Positions 1 to 12,902 of a stretch of DNA of 64,000 bases are shown piece after piece (positions within the stretch are counted from its first letter, which is position 1; each line of letters opens with the position of its first letter). The notes under the pieces were generated by a model. The model did no database searches and was not told the DNA's origin. It saw only the letters and a program-made list of their open reading frames with translations. The position numbers and the translations under genes are program-made. Origin of the DNA: Osmia lignaria lignaria (taxonomy: Eukaryota; Arthropoda; Insecta; Hymenoptera; Megachilidae); contig NW_027478168.1 of the NCBI RefSeq assembly GCF_051020975.1, positions 5,890,001 through 5,954,000 on the forward strand, read 5' to 3'.

Positions 1-23
1 AGCTCGCTTCGTTTCCGAGATAT
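1..23 (+). repeat. Partial satellite monomer at left edge
   Basis: This is the last 23 bp of a monomer (AGCTCGCTTCG, then TTTCCGAGATAT), matching the same segment before every later monomer. The array therefore enters the window from the left. Confidence 0.95.
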
Positions 24-667
24 TTGCAGATTCAGCTCAAAGGAACGGGCCTGACGGACATATTTCGTGATATTTCTTCTTCTTGTTGTTCTTCTTCTGC
101 ACAGCTAAGCTGGAAGTGGCATTTACAGCTCGCAATAGTGCAGAGTTATCTCAAAGAAAGGGGCCACGGTGTTTCTGAATCTCTATTATGTTGGTGCGGC
201 TTCGGAACTTTTAAATATCTCGATATATCTCGAAAACTACGCTTCTGATCAAAAAATATCATAGAATATAAATTGTAGGAAACATAATTCTCTACAAAAA
301 ACGTCTCTTAACATTTTGCCATAGCTCGCTTCGTTTCCGAGATATTTGCAGATTTATCTCAAGGGAAGGGGCCTGACGGACATATTTCGAGATATTTCTT
401 CTTCTTGTTGTTCTTCTTCTGCACAGCTAAGCTGGAAGTGGCATTTGCGGCTCGCACTAGTGCAGAGTTATCTCAAAGAAAGGGGCCACGGTGTTTCTGT
501 ATCTCTATTATGTTGGTGCAGCTTCGGAACTTTTAAATATCTTGATATATCTCGAGAACTACGCATCTGATCAAAAAATATCATGGAACATAAATTGTAG
601 GAAACATAATTCTCTACAAAAAACGTCTCTCAACATTTTGCCATAGCTCGCTTCGTTTCCGAGATAT
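24..667 (+). repeat. Monomers 1-2, left flank of the first seven-monomer ring
   Basis: Monomer 1 has the 5' variant CAGCTCAAAGGAACGGG and a type II tail. It is matched base for base, by eye, by the monomer at 4210; the identity runs from the window edge to about 448, an offset of 4186 bp (13 monomers). Monomer 2 then diverges, carrying the GCGGCTCGCACTAGTG middle. The duplication could extend further left beyond the window. Confidence 0.85.
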
Positions 668-2824
668 TTGCAGATTTATCTCAAGGGAAGGGGCCTGACG
701 GACATGTTTCGAGATATTTCTTCTTCTTGTTGTTCTTCTTCTGCACAGCTAAACTGGAAGTGGCATTTCCAGCTCGCAATAGTGCAGAGTTATCTCAAAG
801 AAAGGGGCCACGATGTTTCTGTATCTCTATTATGTTGGTGCGGCTTCGGAACTTTTAAATATCTCGATATATCTCGAAAACTACGCTTCTGATCAAAAAA
901 TATCATAGAACATAAATTGTAGGAAACATAATTCTCTACAAATAAAGTCTCTTAACATTTTGCCATAGCTCGCTTCGTTTCCGAGATATTTGCAGATTTA
1001 TCTCAAGGGAAGGGGCCTGACGGACATGTTTCGAGATATTTCTTCTTCTTGTTGTTCTTCTTCTGCACAGCTAAACTGGAAGTGGCATTTCCAGCTCGCA
1101 ATAGTGCAGAGTTATCTCAAAGAAAGGGGCCACGGTGTTTCTGTATCTCTATTATATTGGTGCGGCTTCGGAACTTTTAAATATCTTGATATATCTCGAG
1201 AACTACGCATCTGATCAAAAAATATCATAGAACATAAAAAGTAGGAAACTTAATTCTCTACAAAAAAGGTCTCTTAACACTTTGCCATAGCTCGCTTCGT
1301 TTCCGAGATATTTGCAGATTTATCTCAAGGGAAGGGGCCTGACGGACATATTTCGAGATATTTCTTCTTCTTGTTGTTCTTCTTCTGCACAGCGAAGCTG
1401 GAAGTGGCATTTGCAGCTCGCAATAGTGCAGAATTATCTCAAAGAAAGGGGCCACGGTGTTTCTGTATCTCTATTATGTTGGTGCGGCTTCGGAACTTTT
1501 AAATATCTTGATATATCTGGAGAACTACGCATCTGATCAAAAAATATCATAGAACATAAAAAGTAGGAAACTTAATTCTCTACAAATAAAGTCTCTTAAC
1601 ATTTTGCCATAGCTCGCTTCGTTTCCGAGATATTTGCAGATATATCTCAAGGGAAGGGGCCTGACGGACATATTTCGAGATATTTCTTCTTCTTGTTGTT
1701 CCTCTTCTGCACAGCTAAGCTGGAAGTGGCATTTGCGGCTCGCACTGGTGCAGAGTTATCTCAACGAAAGGGGCCACGGTGTTTCTGTATCTCTATTATG
1801 TTGGTGCAGCTTCGGAACTTTTAAATATCTTGATATATCTCGAGAACTACGCATCTGATCAAAAAATATCATGGAACACAAAAAGTAGAAACCCTAATTC
1901 TCTACAAAAAAAGTCTCTTAACATTTTGCCATAGCTCGCTTCGTTTCCGAGATATTTGCAGATCTATCTCAAGGGAAGGGGCCTGACGGACATATTTCGA
2001 AATATTTCTTATTCTTGTTGTTCTTCTTCTGCACAGCTAAGCTGGAAGTGGCATTTGCAGCTCGCAATAGTGCAGAGTTATCTCAGAGAAAGGGGCCACG
2101 GTGTTTCTGAATCTCTATTATGTTGGTGCGGCTTCGGAACTTTTAAATATCTTGATATATCTCGAGAACTACGCATCTGATCAAAAAATATCATACAAAA
2201 TAAAAAGTAGGAAACTTAATTCTCTACAAAAAACGTCTCTTAACATTTTGCCATAGCTCGCTTCGTTTCCGAGATATTTGCAGATTTATCTCAAGGGAAG
2301 GGGCCTGACGGACATATTTCGAGATATTTCTTCTTCTTGTTGTTCTTTTTCTGCACAGCTAAGCTGGATGTGGCACTTGCAGCTCGCAATAGTGCAGAGT
2401 TATCTCAAAGAAAGGGGCCACGGTGTTTCTGTATCTCTATTATGTTGGTGCGGCTTCGGAACTTTTAAATATCTTGATATATCTCGAGAACTACGCATCT
2501 GATCAAAAAATATCATAGAACATAAAAAGTAGCAAACTTAATTCTCTACAAAAAAGGTCTCTTAACATTTTGCCATAGCTCGCTTCGTTTCCGAGATATT
2601 TGCAGATTTATCTCAAGGGAAGGGGCCTGACGGACATGTTTCGAGATATTTCTTCTTCTTGTTGTTCTTCTTCTGCACAGCTAAACTGGAAGTGGCATTT
2701 CCAGCTCGCAATAGTGCAGAGTTATCTCAAAGAAAGGGGCCACGGTGTTCCTGTATCTCTATTATGTTGGTGCGGCTTCGGAACTTTTAAATATCTTGAT
2801 ATATCTCGAGAACTACGCATCTGA

Positions 2825-2826
2825 TA
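2825..2826 (+). other. 1-bp deletion in monomer E (site of lost C)
   Basis: The conserved palindrome TGATCA followed by an A-run reads GATAAAAAATATCAC here, one base short, so this monomer is 321 bp. The same deletion with the same neighbouring changes is seen at 6045-6046. It is a clean marker that the two blocks are copies of each other. Confidence 0.9.
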
Positions 2827-3469
2827 AAAAATATCACAGAACATAAAAAGTAGGAAACTTAATTCTCTACAAAAAAGGTCTCTTAACACTTTGCCATAGC
2901 TCGCTTCGTTTCCGAGATATTTGCAGATTTATCTCAAGGGAAGGGGCCTGACGGACATATTTCGAGATATTTCTTCTTCTTGTTGTTCTTCTTCTGCACA
3001 GCTAAACTGGAAGTGGCATTTCCAGCTCGCAATAGTGCAGAGTTATCTCAAAGAAAGGGGCCACGATGTTTCTGTATCTCTATTATGTTGGTGCGGCTTC
3101 GGAACTTTTAAATATCTCGATATATCTCGAAAACTACGCTTCTGATCAAAAAATATCATAGAACGTAAATTGTAGGAAACATAATTCTCTACAAATAAAG
3201 TCTCTTAACATTTTGCCATAGCTCGCTTCGTTTCCGAGATATTTGCAGATTTATCTCAAGGGAAGGGGCCTGACGGACATGTTTCGAGATATTTCTTCTT
3301 CTTGTTGTTCTTCTTCTGCACAGCTAAACTGGAAGTGGCATTTCCAGCTCGCAATAGTGCAGAGTTATCTCAAAGAAAGGGGCCACGGTGTTTCTGTATC
3401 TCTATTATGTTGGTGCGGCTTCGGAACTTTTAAATATCTTGATATATCTCGAGAACTACGCATCTGATC

Positions 3470-3476
3470 AAAAAAA
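3470..3476 (+). other. 1-bp insertion in A-run of monomer G
   Basis: The A-run after TGATC has seven A instead of six, making this monomer 323 bp. The duplicate at 6463 has the normal six, so the gain came after the block duplication or is a homopolymer sequencing error. Confidence 0.85.
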
Positions 3477-3565
3477 TATCATAGAACATAAAAAGTAGGA
3501 AACTTAATTCTCTACAAAAAAGGTCTCTCAACACTTTGCCATAGCTCGCTTCGTTTCCGAGATAT

Positions 3566-4853
3566 TTGCAGATTTATCTCAAGGGAAGGGGCCTGACGGA
3601 CATATTTCGAGATATTTCTTCTTCTTGTTGTTCTTCTTCTGCACAGCTATGCTGGAAGTGGCATTTGCAGCTCGCAATAGTGCAGAGTTATCTCAAAGAA
3701 AGGGGCCACGGTGTTTCTGTATCTCTATTATGTTGGTGCGGCTTCGGAACTTTTAAATATCTTGATATATCTCGAGAACTACGCATCTGATCAAAAAATC
3801 TCATAGAACATAAATAGTAGCAAACTTAATTCTCTACAAAAAAGGTCTCTCAACATTTTGCCACAGCTCGCTTCGTTTCCGAGATATTTGCAGATTTATC
3901 TCAAGGGAAGGGGCCTGACGGACATATTTCGAGATATTTCTTCTTCTTGTTGTTCTTCTTCTGCACAGCTAAGCTGGAAGTGGCATTTGCAGCTCGCAAT
4001 AGTGCAGAGTTATCTCAAAGAATGGGGCCACGGTGTTTCTGTATCTCTATTATGTTGGTGCGGCTTCGGAACTTTTAAATATCTCGATATATCTCGAAAA
4101 CTACGCTTCTGATCAAAAAATATCATAGAGCATAAATTGTAGGAAACATAATTCTCTACAAAAAACGTCTCTTAACATTTTTCCATAGCTCGCTTCGTTT
4201 CCGAGATATTTGCAGATTCAGCTCAAAGGAACGGGCCTGACGGACATATTTCGTGATATTTCTTCTTCTTGTTGTTCTTCTTCTGCACAGCTAAGCTGGA
4301 AGTGGCATTTACAGCTCGCAATAGTGCAGAGTTATCTCAAAGAAAGGGGCCACGGTGTTTCTGAATCTCTATTATGTTGGTGCGGCTTCGGAACTTTTAA
4401 ATATCTCGATATATCTCGAAAACTACGCTTCTGATCAAAAAATATCATAGAATATAAATTGTAGGAAACATAATTCTCTACAAAAAACGTCTCTTAACAT
4501 TTTGCCATAGCTCGCTTCGTTTCCGAGATATTTGCAGATTTATCTCAAGGGAAGGGGCCTGACGGACATATTTCGAGATATTTCTTCTTCTTGTTGTTCT
4601 TCTTCTGCACAGCTAAGCTGGAAGTGGCATTTGCAGCTTGCAATAGTGCAGAGTTATCTCAAAGAAAGGGGCCACGGTGTTTCTGTATCTCTATTATGTT
4701 GGTGCGGCTTCGGAACTTTTAAATATCTTGATATATCTCGGGAACTACGCATCTGATCAAAAAATATCATAGAACATAAAAAGTAGGAAACTTAATTCTC
4801 TACAAAAAAGGTCTCTTAACATTTTGCCATAGCTCCCTTCGTTTCCGAGATAT
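3566..4853 (+). repeat. Four-monomer interruption between HOR passes
   Basis: Monomers 12-15 (3566, 3888, 4210, 4532) replace the expected monomer A. The first has GCTATGCTGG. The second has AATGGGGCC and a CCACAG junction. The third is the copy of monomer 1. The fourth has a rare GCTTGCAATAG. They look like material moved in from elsewhere in the array by unequal exchange. Confidence 0.75.
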
Positions 4854-7750
4854 TTGCAGATTTATCTCAAGGGAAGGGGCCTGACGGACATATTTCGAGA
4901 TATTTCTTCTTCTTGTTGTTCCTCTTCTGCACAGCTAAGCTGGAAGTGGCATTTGCGGCTCGCACTGGTGCAGAGTTATCTCAACGAAAGGGGCCACGGT
5001 GTTTCTGTATCTCTATTATGTTGGTGCAGCTTCGGAACTTTTAAATATCTTGATATATCTCGAGAACTACGCATCTGATCAAAAAATATCATGGAACACA
5101 AAAAGTAGAAACCCTAATTCTCTACAAAAAAGGTCTCTTAACATTTTGCCATAGCTCGCTTCGTTTCCGAGATATTTGCAGATCTATCTCAAGGGAAGGG
5201 GCCTGACGGACATATTTCGAAATATTTCTTATTCTTGTTGTTCTTCTTCTGCACAGCTAAGCTGGAAGTGGCATTTGCAGCTCGCAATAGTGCAGAGTTA
5301 TCTCAGAGAAAGGGGCCACGGTGTTTCTGAATCTCTATTATGTTGGTGCGGCTTCGGAACTTTTAAATATCTTGATATATCTCGAGAACTACGCATCTGA
5401 TCAAAAAATATCATACAAAATAAAAAGTAGGAAACTTAATTCTCTACAAAAAACGTCTCTTAACATTTTGCCATAGCTCGCTTCGTTTCCGAGATATTTG
5501 CAGATTTATCTCAAGGGAAGGGGCCTGACGGACATATTTCGAGATATTTCTTCTTCTTGTTGTTCTTCTTCTGCACAGCTAAGCTGGATGTGGCACTTGC
5601 AGCTCGCAATAGTGCAGAGTTATCTCAAAGAAAGGGGCCACGGTGTTTCTGTATCTCTATTATGTTGGTGCGGCTTCGGAACTTTTAAATATCTTGATAT
5701 ATCTCGAGAACTACGCATCTGATCAAAAAATATCATAGAACATAAAAAGTAGCAAACTTAATTCTCTACAAAAAAGGTCTCTTAACATTTTGCCATAGCT
5801 CGCTTCGTTTCCGAGATATTTGCAGATTTATCTCAAGGGAAGGGGCCTGACGGACATGTTTCGAGATATTTCTTCTTCTTGTTGTTCTTCTTCTGCACAG
5901 CTAAACTGGAAGTGGCATTTCCAGCTCGCAATAGTGCAGAGTTATCTCAAAGAAAGGGGCCACGGTGTTCCTGTATCTCTATTATGTTGGTGCGGCTTCG
6001 GAACTTTTAAATATCTTGATATATCTCGAGAACTACGCATCTGATAAAAAATATCACAGAACATAAAAAGTAGGAAACTTAATTCTCTACAAAAAAGGTC
6101 TCTTAACACTTTGCCATAGCTCGCTTCGTTTCCGAGATATTTGCAGATTTATCTCAAGGGAACGGGCCTGACGGACATATTTCGAGATATTTCTTCTTCT
6201 TGTTGTTCTTCTTCTGCACAGCTAAACTGGAAGTGGCATTTCCAGCTCGCAATAGTGCAGAGTTATCTCAAAGAAAGGGGCCACGATGTTTCTGTATCTC
6301 TATTATGTTGGTGCGGCTTCGGAACTTTTAAATATCTCGATATATCTCGAAAACTACGCTTCTGATCAAAAAATATCATAGAACATAAATTGTAGGAAAC
6401 ATAATTCTCTACAAATAAAGTCTCTTAACATTTTGCCATAGCTCGCTTCGTTTCCGAGATATTTGCAGATTTATCTCAAGGGAAGGGGCCTGACGGACAT
6501 GTTTCGAGATATTTCTTCTTCTTGTTGTTCTTCTTCTGCACAGCTAAACTGGAAGTGGCATTTCCAGCTCGCAATAGTGCAGAGTTATCTCAAAGAAAGG
6601 GGCCACGGTGTTTCTGTATCTCTATTATGTTGGTGCGGCTTCGGAACTTTTAAATATCTTGATATATCTCGAGAACTACGCATCTGATCAAAAAATATCA
6701 TAGAACATAAAAAGTAGGAAACTTAATTCTCTACAAAAAAGGTCTCTCAACACTTTGCCATAGCTCGCTTCGTTTCCGAGATATTTGCAGATTTATCTCA
6801 AGGGAAGGGGCCTGACGGACATATTTCGAGATATTTCTTCTTCTTGTTGTTCTTCTTCTGCACAGCGAAGCTGGAAGTGGCATTTGCAGCTCGCAATAGT
6901 GCAGAATTATCTCAAAGAAAGGGGCCACGGTGTTTCGGTATCTCTATTATGTTGGTGCGGCTTCGGAACTTTTAAATATCTTGATATATCTGGAGAACTA
7001 CGCATCTGATCAAAAAATATCATAGAACATAAAAAGTAGGAAACTTAATTCTCTACAAATAAAGTCTCTTAACATTTTGCCATAGCTCGCTTCGTTTCCG
7101 AGATATTTGCAGATATATCTCAAGGGAAGGGGCCTGACGGACATATTTCGAGATATTTCTTCTTCTTGTTGTTCCTCTTCTGCACAGCTAAGCTGGAAGT
7201 GGCATTTGCGGCTCGCACTGGTGCAGAGTTATCTCAACGAAAGGGGCCACGGTGTTTCTGTATCTCTATTATGTTGGTGCAGCTTCGGAACTTTTAAATA
7301 TCTTGATATATCTCGAGAACTACGCATCGGATCAAAAAATATCATGGAACACAAAAAGTAGAAACCCTAATTCTCTACAAAAAAGGTCTCTTAACATTTT
7401 GCCATAGCTCGCTTCGTTTCCGAGATATTTGCAGATCTATCTCAAGGGAAGGGGCCTGACGGACATATTTCGAAATATTTCTTATTCTTGTTGTTCTTCT
7501 TCTGCACAGCTAAGCTGGAAGTGGCATTTGCAGCTCGCAATAGTGCAGAGTTATCTCAAAGAAAGGGGCCACGGTGTTTCTGAATCTCTATTATGTTGGT
7601 GCGGCTTCGGAACTTTTAAATATCTTGATATATCTCGAGAACTACGCATCTGATCAAAAAATATCATACAACATAAAAAGTAGGAAACTTAATTCTCTAC
7701 AAAAAAGGTCTCTTAACATTTTGCCATAGCTCGCTTCGTTTCCGAGATAT
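4854..7750 (+). repeat. Seven-monomer HOR ring, second pass (B-C-D-E-F-G-A-B-C)
   Basis: Monomers at 4854, 5176, 5498, 5820, 6141 and 6463 match those at 1634-3243 at an offset of 3220 bp (10 monomers). Those at 6785, 7107 and 7429 match 1312, 1634 and 1956 at 5473 bp (17 monomers less 1 bp). The shared E deletion at 6045-6046 and the shared CAAATAAAG and TTGCAGATATATC variants support common descent. The monomer at 7107 has lost the usual TGA (GCATCGGATC). Confidence 0.88.
6045..6046 (+). other. 1-bp deletion shared with monomer at 2600
   Basis: Same lost base in TGATCA and same downstream ATATCACAGA as at 2825-2826, 3220 bp upstream. This is inherited through duplication, not independent. 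Confidence 0.9.
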
Positions 7751-9360
7751 TTGCAGATTTATCTCAAGGGAAGGGGCCTGACGGACATATTTCGAGATAT
7801 TTCTTCTTTTTGTTGTTCTTCTTCTGCACAGCTAAGCTGGAAGTGGCATTTGCGGCTCGCACTAGTGCAGCGTTATCTCAAAGAAAGGGGCCACGGTGTT
7901 TCTGTATCTCTATTATGTTGGTGCGGCTTCGGAACTTTTAAATATCTTGATATATCTCGAGATCTACGCAACTGATCAAAAAATATCATACTACATAAAA
8001 AGTAGGAAACTTAATTCTCTACAAGAAAGGTCTCTAAACATTTTGCCATAGCTCGCTTCGTTTCCGAGATATTTGCAGATTTATCTCAAGGGAAGGGGCC
8101 TGACGGACATATTTCGAGATATTTCTTCTTCTTGTTGTTCTTCTTCTGCACAGCTAAGCTGGAAGTGGCATTTGCGGCTCGCAATAGTGCAGAGTTATCT
8201 CAAAGAGAGGGGCCACGGTGTTTCTGTATCTCTATTATGTTGGTGCGGCTTCGGAACTTTTAAATATCTTGATATATCTCGAGAAATACGCATCTGATAA
8301 AAAAATATCATACTACGTAAAAAGTAGGAAACTTAATTCTCTACAAGAGAGGTCTCTAAACATTTTGCCATAGCTCGCTTCGTTTCCGAGATATTTGCAG
8401 ATTTATCTCAAGGGAAGGGGCCTGACGGACATATTTCTAGATATTTCTTCTTCTTGTTGTTCTTCTTCTGCACAGCTAAGCTGGAAGTGACATTTGCAGC
8501 TCGCAATAGTGCAGAGTTATCTCAAAGAGAGGGGCCACGGTGTTTCTGTATCTCTATTATGTTGGTGCGGCTTCGGAACTTTTAAATATCTTGATATATC
8601 TCGAGAACTACGCATCTGATCAAAAAATACCTTACAACATAAAAAGTAGGAAACTTAATTCTCTACAAAAAAGGTCTCTTAACATTTTGCCATAGCTCTC
8701 TTCGTTTCCGAGATATTTGCAGATTTATCTCAAGGGAAGGGGCCTGACGGACATATTTCGAGATATTTCTTCTTCTTGTTGTTCTTCTTCTGCACAGCGA
8801 AGCTGGAAGTGGCATTTGCAGCTCGCAATAGTGCAGAATTATCTCAAAGAAAGGGGCCACGGTGTTTCTGTATCTCTATTATGTTGGTGCGGCTTCGGAA
8901 CTTTTAAATATCTTGATATATCTCGAGAACTACGCATCTGATCAAAAAATATCATAGAACATAAAAAGTAGGAAACTTAATTCTCTACAAAAAACGTCTC
9001 TTAACATTTTGCCATAGCTCGCTTCGTTTCCGAGATATTTGCAGATTTATCTCAAGGGAAGGGGCCTAACGGACATATTTCGAGATATTTCTTCTTCTTG
9101 TTGTTCTTCTTCTGCACAGCTAAACTGGAAGTGGCATTTCCAGCTCGCAATAGTGCAGAGTTATCTCAAAGAAAGGGGCCACGGTGTTTCTGTATCTCTA
9201 TTATGTTGGTGCGGCTTCGGAACTTTTAAATATCTCGATATATCTCGAGAACTACACATCTGAGCAAAAAATATCATAGAACATAAAAAGTAGGAAACTT
9301 AATTCTCTACAAATAAGGTCTCTTAACATTTTGCCATAGCTCGCTTCGTTTCCGAGATAT
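7751..9360 (+). repeat. Mixed monomers 25-29
   Basis: Five monomers without a clear ring order. Those at 7751 and 8073 have ATACTAC tails and an ACAAGA...TCTCTAAAC junction, a tail type otherwise common after 44 kb. The one at 8395 has TTTCTAGATATTTC (an in-frame stop) and GAAGTGACATT. The one at 8717 is A-like. The one at 9039 has ACTACACATCTGAGC, lacks the TGATCA palindrome and is a donor for the recombinant at 10649. Confidence 0.8.
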
Positions 9361-10648
9361 TTGCAGATTTATCTCAAGGGAAGGGGCCTGACGGACATAT
9401 TTCGAGATATTTCTTCTTCTTGTTGTTCTTCTTCTGCACAGCGAAGCTGGAAGTGGCATTTGCAGCTCGCAATAGTGCAGAATTATCTCAAAGAAAGGGG
9501 CCACGGTGTTTCGGTATCTCTATTATGTTGGTGCGGCTTCGGAACTTTTAAATATCTTGATATATCTGGAGAACTACGCATCTGATCAAAAAATATCATA
9601 GAACATAAAAAGTAGGAAACTTATTTCTCTACAAATAAGGTCTCTTAACATTTTGCCATAGCTCGGTTCGTTTCCGAGATATTTGCAGATTTATCTCAAG
9701 GGAAGGGGCCTGACGGACATATTTCGAGCTATTTCTTCTTCTTGTTGTACTTCTTCTGCACAGCTAAGCTGGAAGTGGCATTTGCAGCGCGCTATAGTGC
9801 AGAGTTATCTCAAAGAAAGGGGCCACGGTGTTTCTGTATCTCTATTATGTTGGTGCGGCTTCGGAACTTTTAAATATCTTGATATATCTCGAGAACTACG
9901 CATCTGATCAAAAAATATCATAGAACGTAAAAAGTAGGAAACTTAATTCTCTACAAAAAAGGTCTCTTAACATTTTGCCATAGCTCGCTTGGTTTCCGAG
10001 ATATTTGCAGATTTATCTCAAGTGAAGGGGCCTGACGGACATATTTCGAGATATTTCTTCTTCTTGTTGTTCTTCTTCTGCACAGCTAAGCTGGAAGTGG
10101 CATTTGCAGCGCGCTATAGTGCAGAGTTATCTCAAAGAAAGGGGCCACGGTGTTTCTGTATCTCTATTATGTTGGTGCGGCTTCGGAACTTTTAAATATC
10201 TTGATATATCTCGAGAACTACGCATCTGATCAAAAAATATCATAGAACGTAAAAAGTAGGAAACTTAATTCTCTACAAAAAAGGTCTCTTAACATTTTGC
10301 CATAGCTCGCTTGGTTTCCGAGATATTTGCAGATTTATATCAAGGGATGGGGCCTGACGGACATATTTCGAGATATTTCTTCTTCTTGTTGTTCTTCTTC
10401 TGCACAGCTAAACTGGAAGTGGCATTTCCAGCTCGCAATAGTGCAGAGTTATCTCAAAGAAAGGGGCCACGATGTGTCTGTATCTCTATTATGTTGGTGC
10501 GGCTTCGGAACTTTTAAATATCTCGATATATCTCGAAAACTACGCTTCTGATCAAAAATTATCATAGAAGGTAAATTGTAGGAAACATAATTCTCTACAA
10601 GAGAGGTCTCTAAACATTTTGCCATAGCTCGCTTCGTTTCCGAGATAT
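9361..10648 (+). repeat. Five-monomer HOR, first copy
   Basis: Monomers at 9683, 10005 and 10327 are matched at 11293, 11615 and 11937, an offset of 1610 bp (5 monomers). The match begins upstream in the tail of the monomer at 9039, about 9236. Diagnostic changes are TCGAGCTATTTC (9683), CAAGTGAAGG with an in-frame TGA (10005) and AAGGGATGGGG (10327). CTCGGTTCG and GCGCGCTATAG variants first appear here and mark the next 12 kb. Confidence 0.87.
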
Positions 10649-10970
10649 TTGCAGATTTATCTCAAGGGAAGGGGCCTGACGGACATATTTCTAGATATTT
10701 CTTCTTCTTGTTGTTCTTCTTCTGCACAGCTAAGCTGGAAGTGACATTTGCAGCTCGCAATAGTGCAGAGTTATCTCAAAGAGAGGGGCCACGGTGTTTC
10801 TGTATCTCTATTATGTTGGTGCGGCTTCGGAACTTTTAAATATCTCGATATATCTCGAGAACTACACATCTGAGCAAAAAATATCATAGAACATAAAAAG
10901 TAGGAAACTTAATTCTCTACAAATAAGGTCTCTTAACATTTTGCCATAGCTCGCTTCGTTTCCGAGATAT
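10649..10970 (+). repeat. Recombinant monomer (crossover junction)
   Basis: The 5' part, including the ACAAGAGAGG junction before it, TTTCTAGATATTTC, GAAGTGACATT and GAGAGGGGCC, matches the monomer at 8395 (offset 2254). The 3' part from 10846, with CTCGATATATCTCGAG, ACTACACATCTGAGC and the following CAAATAAGG, matches the monomer at 9039 (offset 1610). The switch lies between diagnostic positions 10783 and 10846. This is what an unequal crossover or gene-conversion breakpoint between satellite copies should look like. Confidence 0.85.
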
Positions 10971-12258
10971 TTGCAGATTTATCTCAAGGGAAGGGGTCTG
11001 ACGGACATATTTCGAGATATTTCTTCTTCTTGTTGTTCTTCTTCTGCACAGCTAAGCTCGAAGTGGCATTTGCAGCTCGCAATAGTGCAGAGTTATCTCA
11101 AAGAAAGGGGCCACGGTGTTTCTGTATCTCTATTATGTTGGTGCGGCTTCGGAACTTTTAAATATCTTGATATATCTCGAGAACTACGCATCTGATCAAA
11201 AAATATCATAGAACATAAAAAGTAGGAAACTTAATTCTCTACAAATAAGGTCTCTTAACATTTTGCCATAGCTCGGTTCGTTTCCGAGATATTTGCAGAT
11301 TTATCTCAAGGGAAGGGGCCTGACGGACATATTTCGAGCTATTTCTTCTTCTTGTTGTTCTTCTTCTGCACAGCTAAGCTGGAAGTGGCATTTGCAGCGC
11401 GCTATAGTGCAGAGTTATCTCAAAGAAAGGGGCCACGGTGTTTCTGTATCTCTATTATGTTGGTGCGGCTTCGGAACTTTTAAATATCTTGATATATCTC
11501 GAGAACTACGCATCTGATCAAAAAATATCATAGAATGTAAAAAGTAGGAAACTTAATTCTCTACAAAAAAGGTCTCTTAACATTTTGCCATAGCTCGCTT
11601 GGTTTCCGAGATATTTGCAGATTTATCTCAAGTGAAGGGGCCTGACGGACATATTTCGAGATATTTCTTCTTCTTGTTGTTCTTCTTCTGCACAGCTAAG
11701 CTGGAAGTGGCATTTGCAGCGCGCTATAGTGCAGAGTTATCTCAAAGAAAGGGGCCACGGTGTTTCTGTATCTCTATTATGTTGGTGCGGCTTCGGAACT
11801 TTTAAATATCTTGATATATCTCGAGAACTACGCATCTGATCAAAAAATATCATAGAACGTAAAAAGTAGGAAACTTAATTCTCTACAAAAAAGGTCTCTT
11901 AACATTTTGCCATAGCTCGCTTGGTTTCCGAGATATTTGCAGATTTATCTCAAGGGATGGGGCCTGACGGACATATTTCGAGATATTTCTTCTTCTTGTT
12001 GTTCTTCTTCTGCACAGCTAAGCTGGAAGTGGCACTTGCAGCTCGCAATAGTGCAGAGTTATCTCAAAGAAAGGGGCCACGGTGTTTCTGTATCTCTATT
12101 ATGTTGGTGCGGCTTCGGAACTTTTAAATATCTCGATATATCTCGAAAACTACGCTTCTGATCAAAAAATATCATAGAAGGTAAATTGTAGGAAACATAA
12201 TTCTCTACAAAAAAGGTCTCTTAACATTTTGCCATAGCTCGCTTCGTTTCCGAGATAT
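10971..12258 (+). repeat. Five-monomer HOR, second copy
   Basis: Copy of 9361-10648 at +1610 bp, beginning inside the recombinant monomer at about 10846. Small later differences are present, for example TTGTTC instead of TTGTAC in the monomer at 11293. The monomer at 10971 (AGCTCGAAG) differs from its positional counterpart at 9361, so part of the unit has been overwritten. Confidence 0.85.
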
Positions 12259-12902
12259 TTGCAGATCTATCTCAAGGGAAGGGGCCTGACGGACATATTT
12301 CGAAATATTTCTTATTCTTGTTGTTCTTCTTCTGCACAGCTAAGCTGGAAGCGGCATTTGCAACTCGCAATAGTGCAGAGTTATCTCAAAGAAAGGGGCC
12401 ACGGTGTTTCTGAATCTCTATTATATTGGTGCGGCTTCGGAACTTTTAAATATCTTGATATATCTCGAGAACTACGCATCTGATCAAAAAATATCATACA
12501 ACATAAAAAGTAGGAAACTTAATTCTCTACAAAAAAGGTCTCTTAACATTTTGCCATAGCTCGCTTCGTTTCCGAGATATTTGCAGATTTATCTCAAGGG
12601 AAGGGGCCTGACGGACATATTTCGAGATATTTCTTCTTCTTGTTGTTCTTCTTCTGCACAGCTAAGCTGGAAGTAGCACTTGCAGCTCGCAATACTGCAG
12701 AGTTATCTCAAAGAAAGGGGCCACGGTGTTTCTGTATCTCTATTATGTTGGTGCGGCTTCGGAACTTTTAAATATCTTGATATATCTCGAGAACTACGCA
12801 TCTGATCAAAAAATATGATGGAACATAAAAAGTAGAAAACTTAATTCTCTAGAAAAAAGGTCTCTTAACATTTTGCCATAGCTCGCTTCGTTTCCGAGAT
12901 AT
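12259..12902 (+). repeat. Monomers 39-40, transition
   Basis: The monomer at 12259 is C-like (CGAAATATTTCTTATTC) and echoes the A-G ring far upstream. The monomer at 12581 carries GAAGTAGCAC, an in-frame stop, and AATACTGCAG. They separate the five-monomer block from the next seven-monomer HOR. Confidence 0.8.

Larger units (their letters stand above)
668..3565 (+). repeat. Seven-monomer HOR ring, first pass (F-G-A-B-C-D-E-F-G)
   Basis: Nine monomers in which the variants at 668 and 990 recur at 2921 and 3243, seven monomers later (2253 bp because one intervening monomer lost 1 bp). Diagnostic variants: F has the AAACTGG/TTTCCAG middle with CACGATG; A has GCGAAGCTGG; B has TTGTTCCTC and CAACGAAAGG; C has TCGAAATATTTCTTATTC; D has CTGGATGTGG; E has GGTGTTCCTG and a lost C in TGATCA. 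The order B-C-D-E-F-G is repeated at 4854-6784, which shows this is a true higher-order unit. Confidence 0.88.

Noticed and set aside
254..259. TATA-like TATAAA in monomer tails
   Set aside because: It occurs in only a few monomers (GAATATAAATTG near 254, 4452, 41158), as a single change from CATAAA, with no initiator or downstream gene.
228..278. Origin of replication or matrix-attachment element in the A-rich linker
   Set aside because: The linker is A-rich but short, with no defined origin motif; A+T richness alone is not enough.
936..945. Polyadenylation signal AATAAA in monomers with ACAAATAAAG, and in ATCAATAAATATC near 23754 and 25686
   Set aside because: These are sporadic substitutions in an A-rich linker, absent from most monomers, with no gene upstream.
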